In this document: positions 35,049 through 45,288 of the stretch, piece by piece | Position numbering within the stretch: position 1 is the stretch's first letter | Layout of the letters: the number at the start of each line of letters is the position of its first letter | Notes under the pieces: generated by a model | The model's database searches: none | What the model was told of the DNA's origin: nothing | The model's input: the letters and a program-made list of their open reading frames with translations, nothing else | DNA from: Metellina segmentata | Lineage: Eukaryota > Arthropoda > Arachnida > Araneae > Tetragnathidae | DNA length: 64,000 nt | Direction: 5' to 3' | Assembly (NCBI GenBank): GCA_947359465.1 | Contig: OX375874.1 | Coordinates: forward strand, 95,985,172 to 96,049,171 | Program-made: the position numbers and the translations under genes

Positions 35049-36125
35049 ATGGGTGACTTTACGTATGCAGAAAAAGCAGACATGCATTACATGTACGGCC
35101 GTGCAAATGGTAACGGCAGAGCTGCGTTACGAATGTATCGCGCGGAGTATCCTGATCGACGAATGCCGGATCATAGAATTTTTCAACGGTTACATCGTCA
35201 ACTTTGTGAAACAGGTGCGTTCGACGTCAACAGACATGGCGCTGGTCGAGTAAGAGCTGTACGCACTCCAAGGCTGGAAGAAAGCATCTTGAACATTGTG
35301 GCTGATAGACCCGAGTCAAGCACAAGAACTGTTGCGCGTGACGTAGGTGTGAGTCATCAGACTGTATGCAGAGTGTTAAACGAGAATCGCTTACACCCCT
35401 TCCATTTTCAGAAAGTACAAGCATTGAATCCGGCAGATTATCCTCGCCGCGTGAACTTCTGCCTGTGGGTGATGCAGCAATGTGCGTTGCAGCCGGATTT
35501 CGTAGATTATGTGGTATTTACAGATGAAGCGACATTTTCACGCGAGGGTGTCTTTAATGCGCACAATTCCCATGTGTGGGCAACCGATAATCCACATGCA
35601 ACGCGTCGACATGCGTTTCAACAACGTTTCAGTATTAATGTGTGGGCTGGTATTGTGAACGACTTTTTGATTGGCCCATACTTACTACCCACGCGGCTCA
35701 CTGGCGGAAGCTATCTTATTTTTCTGAAAGAAGTGTTACCACAACTGCTGCATGATGTTCCGATCGCCATTCGTAACCGCATGTGGTTTCAGCACGATGG
35801 GGCGCCAGCACACTTCAGCATTGATGTACGGAATTACCTGAATGCCACGTTTGGTACTCGATGGATTGGGCGTGGTGGACCAGTCCCTTGGCCACCCCGA
35901 TCTCCCGATTTATCGAGCCTCGATTACTTTTTATGGGGACATCTAAAGCATCTTGTTTATGAGACTCCAGTTGACTCAGATGAGGATCTCGTCGCTCGCT
36001 TATCTGTAGCTGCTGCAGGTGTGCGTGAAATACCAGGCATCTTTAAACGTGTACGCCAATCGCTCCACCGACGCTGTCAAGCATGTATCGATACTGGTGG
36101 ACGCAATTTTGAACAATTACTGTAA
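35049..36125 (+). CDS. DD41D Tc1/mariner-type transposase
   Basis: An intact 358-residue protein that would cut and paste its own element by binding the inverted ends. Residues ~5-57 (FTYAEKADMHYMYGRANGNG and on) form an N-terminal helix-turn-helix like the DUF4817 type seen in arthropod transposases. Residues ~90-120 (SSTRTVARDVGVSHQTVCRV) are a second helix-turn-helix. The DDE/D catalytic core follows: D159 in VVFTDEATF, D250 in WFQHDGAPAH and D292 in SPDLSSLDYFLWGHLK. There are 41 residues between the last two, hence DD41D rather than mariner's DD34D or Tc1's DD34E. An aligner could prefer D287 as the third residue, but by analogy with the LAPSD position of mariner, D292 is expected. No stop or frameshift is present. 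The ATG at 35049 is the first that precedes the N-terminal domain, and TAA is at 36123-36125. The gene has no relation to the host gene around it. Confidence 0.93.
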   Translation: MGDFTYAEKADMHYMYGRANGNGRAALRMYRAEYPDRRMPDHRIFQRLHRQLCETGAFDVNRHGAGRVRAVRTPRLEESILNIVADRPESSTRTVARDVGVSHQTVCRVLNENRLHPFHFQKVQALNPADYPRRVNFCLWVMQQCALQPDFVDYVVFTDEATFSREGVFNAHNSHVWATDNPHATRRHAFQQRFSINVWAGIVNDFLIGPYLLPTRLTGGSYLIFLKEVLPQLLHDVPIAIRNRMWFQHDGAPAHFSIDVRNYLNATFGTRWIGRGGPVPWPPRSPDLSSLDYFLWGHLKHLVYETPVDSDEDLVARLSVAAAGVREIPGIFKRVRQSLHRRCQACIDTGGRNFEQLL

Positions 36126-36151
36126 ACATGACACTTGTCAACAACGCTTTC

Positions 36152-36157
36152 AATAAA
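36152..36157 (+). terminator. Polyadenylation signal AATAAA of the transposase gene
   Basis: AATAAA lies 26 nt after the stop codon and before the right inverted repeat, followed by a T-rich stretch. Confidence 0.7.
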
Positions 36158-36180
36158 ATCTTTGTTTTTCCTTTCGGCCG

Positions 36181-36302
36181 TTATTTCCCCTGTTTTCGCC
36201 TCACCGCGTCACTTGCGACTATACATTCCTATACAATAAATCATTGTTACAATGTCCTGTACCTACCATTAAAGTTTGTACCATGAATTCGGGACCACCC
36301 TG
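36181..36302 (-). repeat. Right terminal inverted repeat of the DD41D transposon
   Basis: Reverse complement of the left repeat with one mismatch. It ends 'gggaccaccctg' followed by TA. Confidence 0.96.
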
Positions 36303-36304
36303 TA

Positions 36305-36959
36305 TTGAGATGCTGCACAGAATGCCAATATAGAAAAATACGAGTATCTGAATTGTTTTATAATTTAATGAGCATTGAAAATGAATGCAATATGCAATAT
36401 AGTAGTATATTGAAGTCTGCATGTTATACTCTTTTTTTTTTTTTTGGAAATTTAATGATTTCCAAGAGTACCGTTTAATTTATTGCACACATAAAAACCT
36501 AACAATTTGTTACGAACCGTTAGGTTTAGAAAGTTTAATACCCAAATCAATGAAAATACTTAAAGAAAAACATGTGTTGTAGTTTGTAAAATTTCATACA
36601 TTTTTATTTCCTTCAAGATGTTTCATACTTACATACTTCATATAAATTCATGTGATTTATAATTTATAATAATCCCTCCGAAGTCATTTTTCAATAAAAG
36701 AACATCCTTGTAAATCTTTGTTAACTTTACGTCATGCTATTCCCGATGGCGTAAAGCGCTCGCCATTGGGAGTTAAGGTGTGTTTCGTGAAATTCTTGCT
36801 ATTATTTTAACGTATTTACCTTTAAAAGTGGCTTTTTATTATTTATTTTCAATTTAGTGCACTTGTCGAATTCAAAACCCCTACTACCCTGACAACATAT
36901 TCATCTAATAGAACTTCTAGTCGCGTTTTACTGCACACAATTTGAAGAACACCGCTGAA
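36305..36959. other. Intronic DNA, nothing recognised
   Basis: AT-rich. Contains a small hairpin ('aaacctaac' with 'gttaggttt') near 36495-36526. No gene is supported. Confidence 0.4.
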
Positions 36960-37080
36960 GGTTGGTAGATTGGTAGTTGAATTAACTTAGCACTGGAGCA
37001 ACACAACGAACTATTGGCGACGGTTCGGGATCAATTCCAAAGGGAAAAAAAATCCGAGGTCAATACCTTGTGATTTTGAA
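36960..37080 (-). repeat. SINE tail fragment (family B tail)
   Basis: 'ggtagattggtagttgaatt' and 'ggagcaacacaacgaactat' match the 3' part of the SINE in minus orientation. It is interrupted around 37080. Confidence 0.75.
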
Positions 37081-37230
37081 CCAAAACATCATTGCAAGAA
37101 ACATAGAACTGAAGCCACAAAACAATTATTTCATTCAGTGTATTGTGAAGTATTAAAAACAGTGAATTGTACGCCTGCTGTATATGCGTTTGACAAGTTC
37201 TACCTTGCTTAACCTTTTTCGAGAAAATGG
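37081..37230. other. Spacer ending in a SINE target site
   Basis: The last ten bases, 'gagaaaatgg' (37221-37230), are repeated at 37564-37573 after the SINE, marking a target-site duplication. Confidence 0.7.
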
Positions 37231-37563
37231 TAATGGTAATGGTTATTTTAGTTAACGTCGTTCTAGAGCAACACAACGGGCTATTGACGACGATCCGGGA
37301 TCAGCCCCTAAAGGGAAAGCTCCGAAGATAACACCTCGTAAATTTTGAACCACAGTCAGATAACGAAGCAACCCCTGAGCTGGCACCCCACACTCCAAAC
37401 TTCCACACCAACCCAACGTGAGGACTTTCGGCCGCGACAGATTTAAGGTGCACCATCCGCCTCTACACCATACGCTTACAAACATCCATGCCCTGACCCG
37501 GATTCGAACCAGGAACCTTCCGATCTATAGGCTAATACCTTAACCACTATACCGGTTGGTCTT
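37231..37563 (-). repeat. Full-length SINE family A with target duplication
   Basis: On the minus strand it runs from 'gaccaaccggtatagtggtt' (A-box region) and the B box 'ggttcgaatcc' through the shared body to a 'taaccattacc' tail. It is bounded by the direct repeat 'gagaaaatgg' on both sides. LINE-mediated retroposition is the accepted route for such elements. Confidence 0.9.
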
Positions 37564-37573
37564 GAGAAAATGG

Positions 37574-38093
37574 ATATCAATCCATGTGTCGCATAAGTTA
37601 AAGCAGAAAACGAAAAGACCTCATTTGAATTTAATTTGATACTCGATAAATATTAAAAATAGGCCTTTCGAGTTCTTCAAATGTAAATTACGCAATTATT
37701 TTCGTTTTTCAGACAACTCACGAAACAGGAACCGAATAACGATATAAAAGCAAATAAAAAAACCACTTGACCTGTGTGTGTCTCGCATACCATAATGCAC
37801 GTTGTCGGAAAAGATCCACGTTCAAGTTTGTGACCCCGAATGTATCTACCACGTCTCTCGTTCGAATTCGAAAATAGTTCCGTTAAGAATACAGTACCTC
37901 TTCAAGAAAATTAGCTTTAAACCTGAAGAAAAGGGTGGAAATAGATTTGGGATACTTGGGTGACCGATATATTTGGATTATTCTCTTAAAGGAAAACCAA
38001 TGATTCACACACAGCTGTAGTGTGGATATCATTAACACGGGATTGGTTATCTTAAGGTAATCGTTGATGTAATAGTTTCTAGCGTTTTTAAAC
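37574..38093. other. Intronic DNA, nothing recognised
   Basis: No feature recognised. Confidence 0.4.
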
Positions 38094-38106
38094 GGGGGGG
38101 GGGGGG
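38094..38106 (+). repeat. 13-nt G homopolymer
   Basis: Uninterrupted 13 G, the same length as the run at 9595-9607. Confidence 0.9.
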
Positions 38107-38759
38107 ATAGATACCGATCCTTATTATGTCTTAATGTACATAAAACGGTTGAAGCTTAATAACGGTGATTGCGAACAATGAAACGGATCGCGTGTAGTGT
38201 TCAACTAACGATAGCGTACAATTACCTATTGTTTTAAGCGCTTCCCGCCCTATAAACAGTTTATTGTTTATAGTAATTTAATTATTCCCTTCGATCACAA
38301 AGTGTGAAGGAAGGTAATGTTATCTATACAAGCTCAGGACATTTTGCCGAGAGATGTTGCGAACTCTAGATTTATAGTTTGGTTTGTCGCTCAACGATTT
38401 AAAGCTACACGAGTCTTTGATTATGCATTAAACATAAATTGTAATCTGGCGAAAATATCTTTCTTCAGATACAATAAATTTCAGGTATGCTATTGGACAC
38501 ACACACTAAACGAAATATTTATCGAAATCCCTTATTGGTTAAGTTAATTTGCCCTTTAAAATATTTCAAACCCTTCGAATGATAATTGAAGAACGATAAT
38601 TTGTATAAGCTAGGTGGTACTTCATTGTTTGATAGTGTTTGATATATTCTTCCGTCCTTTAAAAATATTCTATTGTTCCTTTTTTTTTACTTTGAATAGA
38701 TTCCTTTGGGGAAACATTTTATTAATCAATTCATCATAATAATATAATCTCTTCAATAG
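38107..38759. other. Intronic DNA, nothing recognised
   Basis: A 76-codon frame at 38317-38547 has no recognisable domain. Confidence 0.4.
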
Positions 38760-39600
38760 GTTATATAGGTCATATTTTTAGAATGGAATAATTTGGAAAT
38801 AATTTATTGGTCCTTTCTATAAAATAGAATCCTTTGGAAAGATTCTATTGGTAACTTTCCTTAGAATCGAATGTTTTGGAAAGATTTTACTGGTCCTTTC
38901 GATAAAATAGAATCGTTTGGAAATATTTTACTGGTTCTTTCGATAAAATAGAATGATTTGGAAATATTCTATTGGTACTTTCCTTAGAATCTAATCCTTT
39001 GGAAAGATTTTACTGGTTCTTTCGATAAAATAGTATCCATTGGAAAAATTCTATTGGCACTTTCCTTAGAATCGAATGTTTTGGAAAGATTTTATGTGTC
39101 CTTTCGATAAAATAGAATCCTTTGGAAATCTTCCATTGGTAACTTCCCTTAGAATCGAATGTTTTGGAAAGATTTACTAGTCCTTTCGATAAAATAGAAT
39201 CCTTCGGAAAGATTCTATTGGTACTTTCCTTAGAATCGAATGTTTTGGAAAGATTTTACTGGTCCTTTCGATAAAATAGAATCGTTTGGAAATATTTTAC
39301 TGGTTCTTTCGATAAAATAGTATCCATTGGAAAAATTCTATTGGCACTTTCCTTAGAATCGAATGTTTTGGAAAGATTTTATGTGTCCTTTCGATAAAAT
39401 AGAATCCTTTGGAAATCTTCTATTGGTAACTTCCCTTAGAATCGAATGTTTTGGAAAGATTTACTAGTCCTTTCGATAAAATAGAATTCTTCGGAAGATT
39501 CTATTGGCATTTTCCAAAATTGAATATTTTAGAACATGATTATACTGGTCCTTCCGATAAAATAGAATCCTTTGAAAAGATTATACCGGTCGAGAAAGTC
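38760..39600. repeat. 41-bp minisatellite with a 287-bp higher-order repeat
   Basis: About twenty units of a 41-bp monomer such as 'ctttcgataaaatagaatcc' followed by 'tttggaaagattctattggt'. A second monomer type carries 'ctttccttagaatcgaatgt'. Consecutive anchors at 38896 and 38937 give the 41-bp period. A longer block starting 'atgtgtcctttcg' recurs at 39094 and 39381, exactly 7 x 41 bp apart. Both ends decay into single-copy sequence. Confidence 0.92.
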
Positions 39601-40261
39601 AAAACTGGTTTGCAGTCATGCAGTAAAAACTAGGTTGTAAGGAAGAATTATGAATGAGATTCCTTCAGAGGGTTAATAACAAAATTAATGTTAACTTTCC
39701 TAGAAATATCTAAATAAAATACTCCGTTCATAGGTACTTGGAGCTATGTACATTATTGAGCTAGGCCAACATTGCATTTTATATTTTAAGTAAAGTGCTT
39801 TAAGAGACTTCGTTTACTTGATTCTTTACCACCCTGATTTAAATCATTTGTATAAAAAAGCAATAATGGTCTATTATCAACTAAAAGACGGCTGCCATTT
39901 TCTGTAATTGTGATACATTTATGTAACTACAGTTTTACAGAATTAGATAAGTGGAATTGGACCGATAAACTGAAATAGGAATGCGAATTGTCCTTTTCTA
40001 TTGTACTTTAGGGAGGATTCGAGAAATTGACTTTAGGTGGGGGATATAAATGGTTGCTTGTGAATTTTGCTTGTGACAACCCAATTTGAGGAGAATGGAA
40101 CTTTTGCCATGATACATCGTCGAAACGCCTTTACATAAATGTGACGTTGTCAGCTACGTAAAAGCGAATGTGATTACGCTTATTTATTCAACCTCAAGGA
40201 TCTCAAGGATTACACGATTCAATTATGCATTTCGATCCATTAATTGGGAATAGTACGGTTG
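39601..40261. other. Intronic DNA, nothing recognised
   Basis: No feature recognised. Confidence 0.4.
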
Positions 40262-40400
40262 ATTGGGTTTTATGGGTCTTATTTGGCTAAGCTGCACCAA
40301 GCACAATGCAGAAGACATAAAGTAATGGACACAAAGCATGTACACAAGGAAAGCTTCACTGACACAGAAGAAAGGTTCACTCAGAGTAAGTTACAGGGAA
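40262..40400 (-). repeat. Diverged SINE family C piece
   Basis: 'cactgacacagaagaaagg' and 'cagagtaagttaca' align with 'cagacacagaagaaagga' and 'ggataagttact' of the copy at 43642. The head is missing. Confidence 0.5.
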
Positions 40401-40731
40401 TAGTATGGAGATCTTCACGTTCCCATACAATGGCGGAGAGGTTCGGATAATTGATCTGAAAAATTTATATAACCCACTACCCTCTCAGGGGTTAAGCACT
40501 TCGAAATATTGTAAAATATGGAGTTTTAAATAATGAGGTATATACTTTTTTTTCATATCACTATTGCACGATCCTTTTCCTAAAGCAAGGCTGCTTGTAC
40601 ACTTTGACGGCTTAGTTCAGTAACTACTATATATCAGCATTGCTACCAATTATAATCCTCGTAATTATCATTTTTCATGTAATAAATTTCTTTAATTCTT
40701 TTAACATTTTATTGTTTTCAAATTAGTGGAT
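40401..40731. other. Intronic DNA, nothing recognised
   Basis: No feature recognised. Confidence 0.4.
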
Positions 40732-40808
40732 AGGTAAGTAATTAATTAACGTTGCATTGAAGCAACACGACAGGATATTGGCGATGGTCCTAGATCAATC
40801 CCAAAGGG
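40732..40808 (-). repeat. SINE family B tail, split by a younger SINE
   Basis: 'ggtaagtaattaattaacgt' and 'ggcgatggtcctagatcaat' are the end of a SINE in minus orientation. It breaks off at 'caatcccaaaggg' (40796-40808). The same 13 bases resume at 41146-41158, after the inserted SINE. Confidence 0.85.
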
Positions 40809-41145
40809 TAATTGGTAATTGGTAATTTTATAGTTAACGTCGTACTAGAGCAACACAACGGGCTATTGACGACGGTCCGGGATCAGTCTCTTAAGGGAAA
40901 GATCCGAGGACAACACCTCGTAATTTTGAACCACGGTCAGATGACGAAGCAACACCTGAGCTGGCACCCCACTCTCCAAACTTCCACGCCAACCCAACTT
41001 GAGGACTTTCGGCCACGACAGATTTAAGGTGCACCAGCCGCCTCTACACCATACGTTTACAAACATCCATGCCCGGACCCGGATTCGAACCAGGAACCTT
41101 CCGATCTAGAGGCTAACACCTTAACCACTATACCGGTTGGTCGGC
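40809..41145 (-). repeat. Full-length SINE family A inserted into an older SINE
   Basis: 337 bp bounded by a perfect 13-bp direct repeat, 'caatcccaaaggg' (40796-40808 and 41146-41158). On the minus strand: start 'gccgaccaaccggtatagtg', A-box-like 'tggttaaggtg', B box 'ggttcgaatcc', body, and the tail 'aattaccaattaccaatta'. This copy defines both ends of the family precisely. Confidence 0.95.
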
Positions 41146-41171
41146 CAATCCCAAAGGGAACAATCCGAAGT

Positions 41172-41430
41172 AACTGTAATAATTTTAACTAACGTCGTAC
41201 TAGAGCAACACAACGGGCAATTGATGACGGTCCGGGATCAATCCCCTAAGGGAAAGATCCAAGGACAACACCACGTAATTTAGAACCACGGTCAAATGAT
41301 GAGGCCCCACCTGAGCTGGCACCCCAGTCTCCAAACTTCCACACCAACTCAACGTGAGGACTTTCGACCACGACAGATTTAAGGTGCAATTGCCGCCTCT
41401 ACACCATACGCTTACAAACATTCATGCCAG
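41172..41430 (-). repeat. SINE family A, head missing
   Basis: The copy runs from the tail 'aattttaactaacgtcgtac' to 'ccatacgcttacaaacattc' and 'atgccag', where it stops short of the tRNA-like head and the next copy begins. Confidence 0.85.
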
Positions 41431-41662
41431 ATAATGGTAATTTTGTCAACGTAGTACTAGAGCAACACAAAGGGTAATTGACGACGGTCCGGGATCAGTC
41501 CCTCAAGGGAAAGATCCGAGGATAACATTTCGTAATTTTGAACCACGGTTAGATGACGAAGCAACACCTGCGCTTACAAATATCCAGTCACTGACCCGGA
41601 TTCGAACCAGGAACCTTCCGATCTAGAGGCTGACACCTTAACCACCAGTACGGTGGGTCGGC
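41431..41662 (-). repeat. SINE family A, internally deleted
   Basis: Tail and head are present (B box within 'acccggattcgaaccagg'). The middle is missing, with 'gacgaagcaacacctg' joined directly to 'cgcttacaaatatcc'. Confidence 0.85.
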
Positions 41663-41755
41663 GAGCGATCCGAGGACAACACCTCGCAATTTTTAACCAT
41701 GGTCAGAAGAATAAGCAAACACCTGAGCTGGCACTCCACTCTCCAAACTTCAACA
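41663..41755 (-). repeat. SINE family A body fragment
   Basis: 'gatccgaggacaacacctcg' to 'ctctccaaacttcaacac', about 90 bp. It is the fifth SINE piece in a row. Confidence 0.8.
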
Positions 41756-41789
41756 CAAAAAACGAATCACCAACTTTTGGATGATTTAG

Positions 41790-42240
41790 AGCCGTTCATC
41801 TATAATGACCGCATTAGCTCTTGTCAGAACGCGAACCCGAACAAATTGTACGTTTTTTTTCGTCTCCCACCCCTCGCTTTGCCAGCCGTATTTTTATTCC
41901 ATCCACCCCCCGCGGAAAAGAAATAGTAATCTCCCCACCCCCCCCGTCTGGTCGTCGAACGTCCCGTTCCCGGCGCGTGCTTCGCGTTGACCGGAATGTT
42001 GACCCGCGGCGGTACAAGCTCCCAGCGCTACAGATATCCGCGCAATTGCTTCTGCGGCGACCCCTCCTTTTCCAGCAGATCCTCCTGTAGCGATGCAACA
42101 GGTATGCCGCAGCTTTTCTGGAAGAAAAATGGAAGGCATGCGATCTCTCTCTCTCTCTTTACCTTTGTTTTTCTGCCCGTAACCGCAAGGTGAAGGTAGG
42201 TTCCGGACCGGGGAAGGTTCATGACCCTTCGTTCCTCGGA
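41790..42240. promoter_or_regulatory. CpG-dense patch, candidate promoter or exon
   Basis: This is the most CpG-rich stretch of the intron: 'cgtcgaacgtcccgttcccg', 'gcgcgtgcttcgcgttgacc', 'gacccgcggcggtac' and 'gcgcaattgcttctgcggcg'. It includes CCCGCGG and CCGCGG cores and ends with donor-like 'aacag|gtatgc' and 'aaggtgaag|gtaggt'. Frames on both strands (81-134 codons) overlap and none resembles a known protein. In an AT-rich genome such a patch may be an alternative promoter or first exon of the host gene, or of a nested gene. Function is inference only. Confidence 0.4.
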
Positions 42241-43641
42241 CAATTTCGTGTTATTTCTACTTTCACTGATATGAAAAGTGGGGATGGATACAAAAAGGAT
42301 AAGAGGGAAGTTGTGTCTGCGCTTGTGCGTCTGTTTATGAATGTTTGAAGCGCGGATTTGAAAGAAGTGTTGACTTTTCGGCTCTGCTGTCAACTTTAGC
42401 TGTGATTTGATGCAGGTGAAAACGTCCCTCATGTTTCGGCTGTGAGAATGACAGCTTAATTAAGATCCCTTCAAAAGTGACGTCGAAAGTGGTCATTTGA
42501 GGACTGGAATATCATTGTGTAGGTGATTTGCTTCATGGCAAGATGTGATTTATTTTGACCTTCAGTTGCATTTGATAGTCGTCTTCTAGTTTTTATTGGA
42601 GCAAGGTTCATTAGATCCAGCGATGAGGCTGTAAATGTGACCAGTGATTTAGAAGCAGTTCTCGGTTATCAGATCGCTGATTCCAAGTTGTAGAATTTGT
42701 ATTGTCTATAACAGCGTTTCCAATAAACACAGCGGGTTTTTGACAAATGTTAGAGACAAATGTAAAAAGAAAGACAATGTCAAACACATTGTTGGTAAGT
42801 ATTACATCGGAAAATTACAGATTTCGTCGACTTCTAATGGGTTAAAGAGCATAAAAATTATCATTACTTCAACTTATATCTACATAAATTATGCAACACA
42901 GTTGACGGTTTTATTTGGATTTCAACGATTCTCGTCTTATAACTCTCCCAACAAGGACATTAGGGATCCGAATTAGGAAACTTCCTAGTTCAAGTGTCGT
43001 GCTTTAAACAATGCAATCTACATGAACTAATCGCATCTTTAAATTAAAAAACCCAAGAAAATTCCTCTATGTAACCCATAACACTATTTAAAAACAAGTC
43101 TTGAATGTTTCAAAACATTAATAGAAATATTTATTTGAGTGAAAGCATATTTTTTAAAATCATGCTTTCACTCAAAGAAAGTGATTTCCCTTTAATTTAA
43201 AATTATGTGTGCCCATGCATGATAGGTTAATGTTTAAGACTTCAGAGTTATTGAGGCTCTTAAAGGTTTATAATTGAAAAAAGAGAGGTAGCTCAATTCC
43301 AAAGATTGGGAAAGAGTAAGATAGTCGAGATTGCAAATTCGAGTAATCTCAATATTTATTTGTAAGCAGGAGTAATGGTAAATCAAGTCAAATGCATTCC
43401 TATCTGCAACAGTATTTTGTGAATAGTTCAAAATATACGTGTTATATATAAAGAGTTTTATATAGTTTTCCACACAAAATAAATGGAATATGGAAGAAAT
43501 TGGAGAAGTAACAGTTTCTGAAATGGAATGAATATTGAAATAATTTCGGAGTGAAATTTATTAACCCTTACAACTTTTTAAGATACAATTGGTTTGGCGC
43601 GTATCTTCCAGTAAATTTTCTAGCTGTCCATTTTTAAGATT
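42241..43641. other. Intronic DNA, one hairpin
   Basis: Contains a perfect 15-bp stem with a 13-nt loop at 43134-43176 ('tttgagtgaaagcat' with its complement). Otherwise nothing is recognised. Confidence 0.45.
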
Positions 43642-43790
43642 GGGTGGTTTGATTGGGTTGGATGTATGGCACGAAGATGTGGCAAACATAGGATTTACAG
43701 ACACAGAAGAAAGGAATACACCCAGGATAAGTTACTAGAATCGAATCTGCGCCACCTACAACTCGCAGGTTGCTAGCGTAGTTGGAAGAC
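43642..43790 (-). repeat. SINE family C
   Basis: On the minus strand it reads from 'ccaactacgctagcaacctg' through 'gcgcagattcgattc' (B-box region) to 'ttcctttcttctgtgtctgt'. It matches the copy at 2180-2366. Confidence 0.7.
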
Positions 43791-45288
43791 CATTTTTAAG
43801 GATGTCGGTCACCTCAAAATGTCTCCAAACAATAGATAATCGAATGAGACTAAGGGGCTGAACGTTGAAATACTGATTATGGTCAACGCGTACTTTTTAG
43901 GTTATGAAGTAAGTTTCTTGTGTTTTAGGCAAAAGGTTGACAGGACAATCCTGCGTCTAAAACTATGGTCATGCAACTTTTAAAACAGTTGTACTCTTTC
44001 TCTGTTTGGATTGAAGCAATATTCTGTCAAAACGCACAATAACCGGGAAACTTCATTGTTCGTTAGTTGAGGAAGATCATTTGATCTGTCCAACAAGTGC
44101 AATAAAAACTAAGGTATTTTTCCTTTATGTTTCTATTTAAAAACATCAAAATGATTATATTGAAACCTGATTTTGTTTCTCATGCCAGTCCTCATTCATT
44201 GGTTCGATTGTGACGAATAAATCGACATGAAATCCAATACATTACCATCAAATCATATATGCTGTTTTTGAGGTGTTAGATTAAATTATACGTCTCTTCG
44301 AATTTTCCATGCTGATGAATTTCAGTGGCTTTTAATAAAATAATAGTTACTGACGATGGATGCATAAAATATGAGTTAATATTCCATTTATAAAACTTTT
44401 ACATTAATTAATTTATTTGTAATACTATTAGTTTTGCAACCAGCTTTATCTATCATTATTATTTTCACTTAACTACTATCAAAAAGCGATCTCTGTAATT
44501 CGATAAGTATCAGAAATTTGATGTTTGATGGATTGAGTTGGAGGTCGAGTTATTTGGATTAACTTGAGGATGAGACTGCATCTTAAAATGTGCTTTTGTT
44601 AATGGTAATGTATAAATTTAAAAAGCAGATTCGGTATTGAAATTGAACTTAATTACAAAGAAACTGAATGTTTTATGGATTTAATTTTATAAGAAATATT
44701 CAAAATGCGTGTAACTAGTTAAATAGATAGTTGACTTCAATGGATTCATTTTTACTCCATTATAAATTTCTAAATAATTACAATATCATTATTATTTCAT
44801 TTTGAAAAAATATGCTTGAAAATATCGTAACACAATTATCCTTAACATATTTTACGCTAATAGAACATGCTTACTGAAAAACTTTCTTAACTCTAGAATA
44901 ATGAAATATATTGCGTGTTTATACAATTCGTTTGCAAGATTAACAAATATTATTTGAAATAAATAAAAGGAACGCTTTCTCTCATCGGAGTCATGTATTC
45001 ATCGACTATTTTTCAAATTATATTACTTCCAAGAAAAATATTTGACATCTAATGACTTAAATAAATGCAAATAAATATTCACTTAGCCTAAATACATTTA
45101 TCAAACTTTAACATCACGCGATAAAGCTGTCTCTGGAAAGTATTTCAATGTGTGGGCAATGACGCTGATAGGCATGTCTCAATTGCCCCCAGAACCACAA
45201 TAAAATCAAATATCACACAACCGAGAAATTTCGCACGATCTTACGCAAAATTGCACTTTTCATTCACATGAACGGTATTTGCGCAGGT
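43791..45288. other. Intronic DNA, nothing recognised
   Basis: AT-rich with no feature recognised. Confidence 0.4.

Larger units (their letters stand above)
34800..36302 (+). mobile_element. Complete Tc1/mariner-superfamily transposon, DD41D type
   Basis: 1503 bp, flanked by TA at 34798-34799 and 36303-36304. The terminal inverted repeats are 122 bp each (34800-34921 and 36181-36302), starting 'cagggtggtcccgaattcat', and differ at one base (T at 34906 against its partner). A single uninterrupted transposase gene and an AATAAA signal lie between them. Near-identical ends and an intact gene imply recent insertion, and the copy could still be autonomous. It lies in the sense orientation within the host intron, so its polyadenylation signal could act on the host transcript. 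Confidence 0.95.

Noticed and set aside
42028..42432. 134-codon minus-strand frame in the CpG-dense patch
   Set aside because: Competing frames exist on both strands as expected from GC-rich DNA lacking stops; no known domain.
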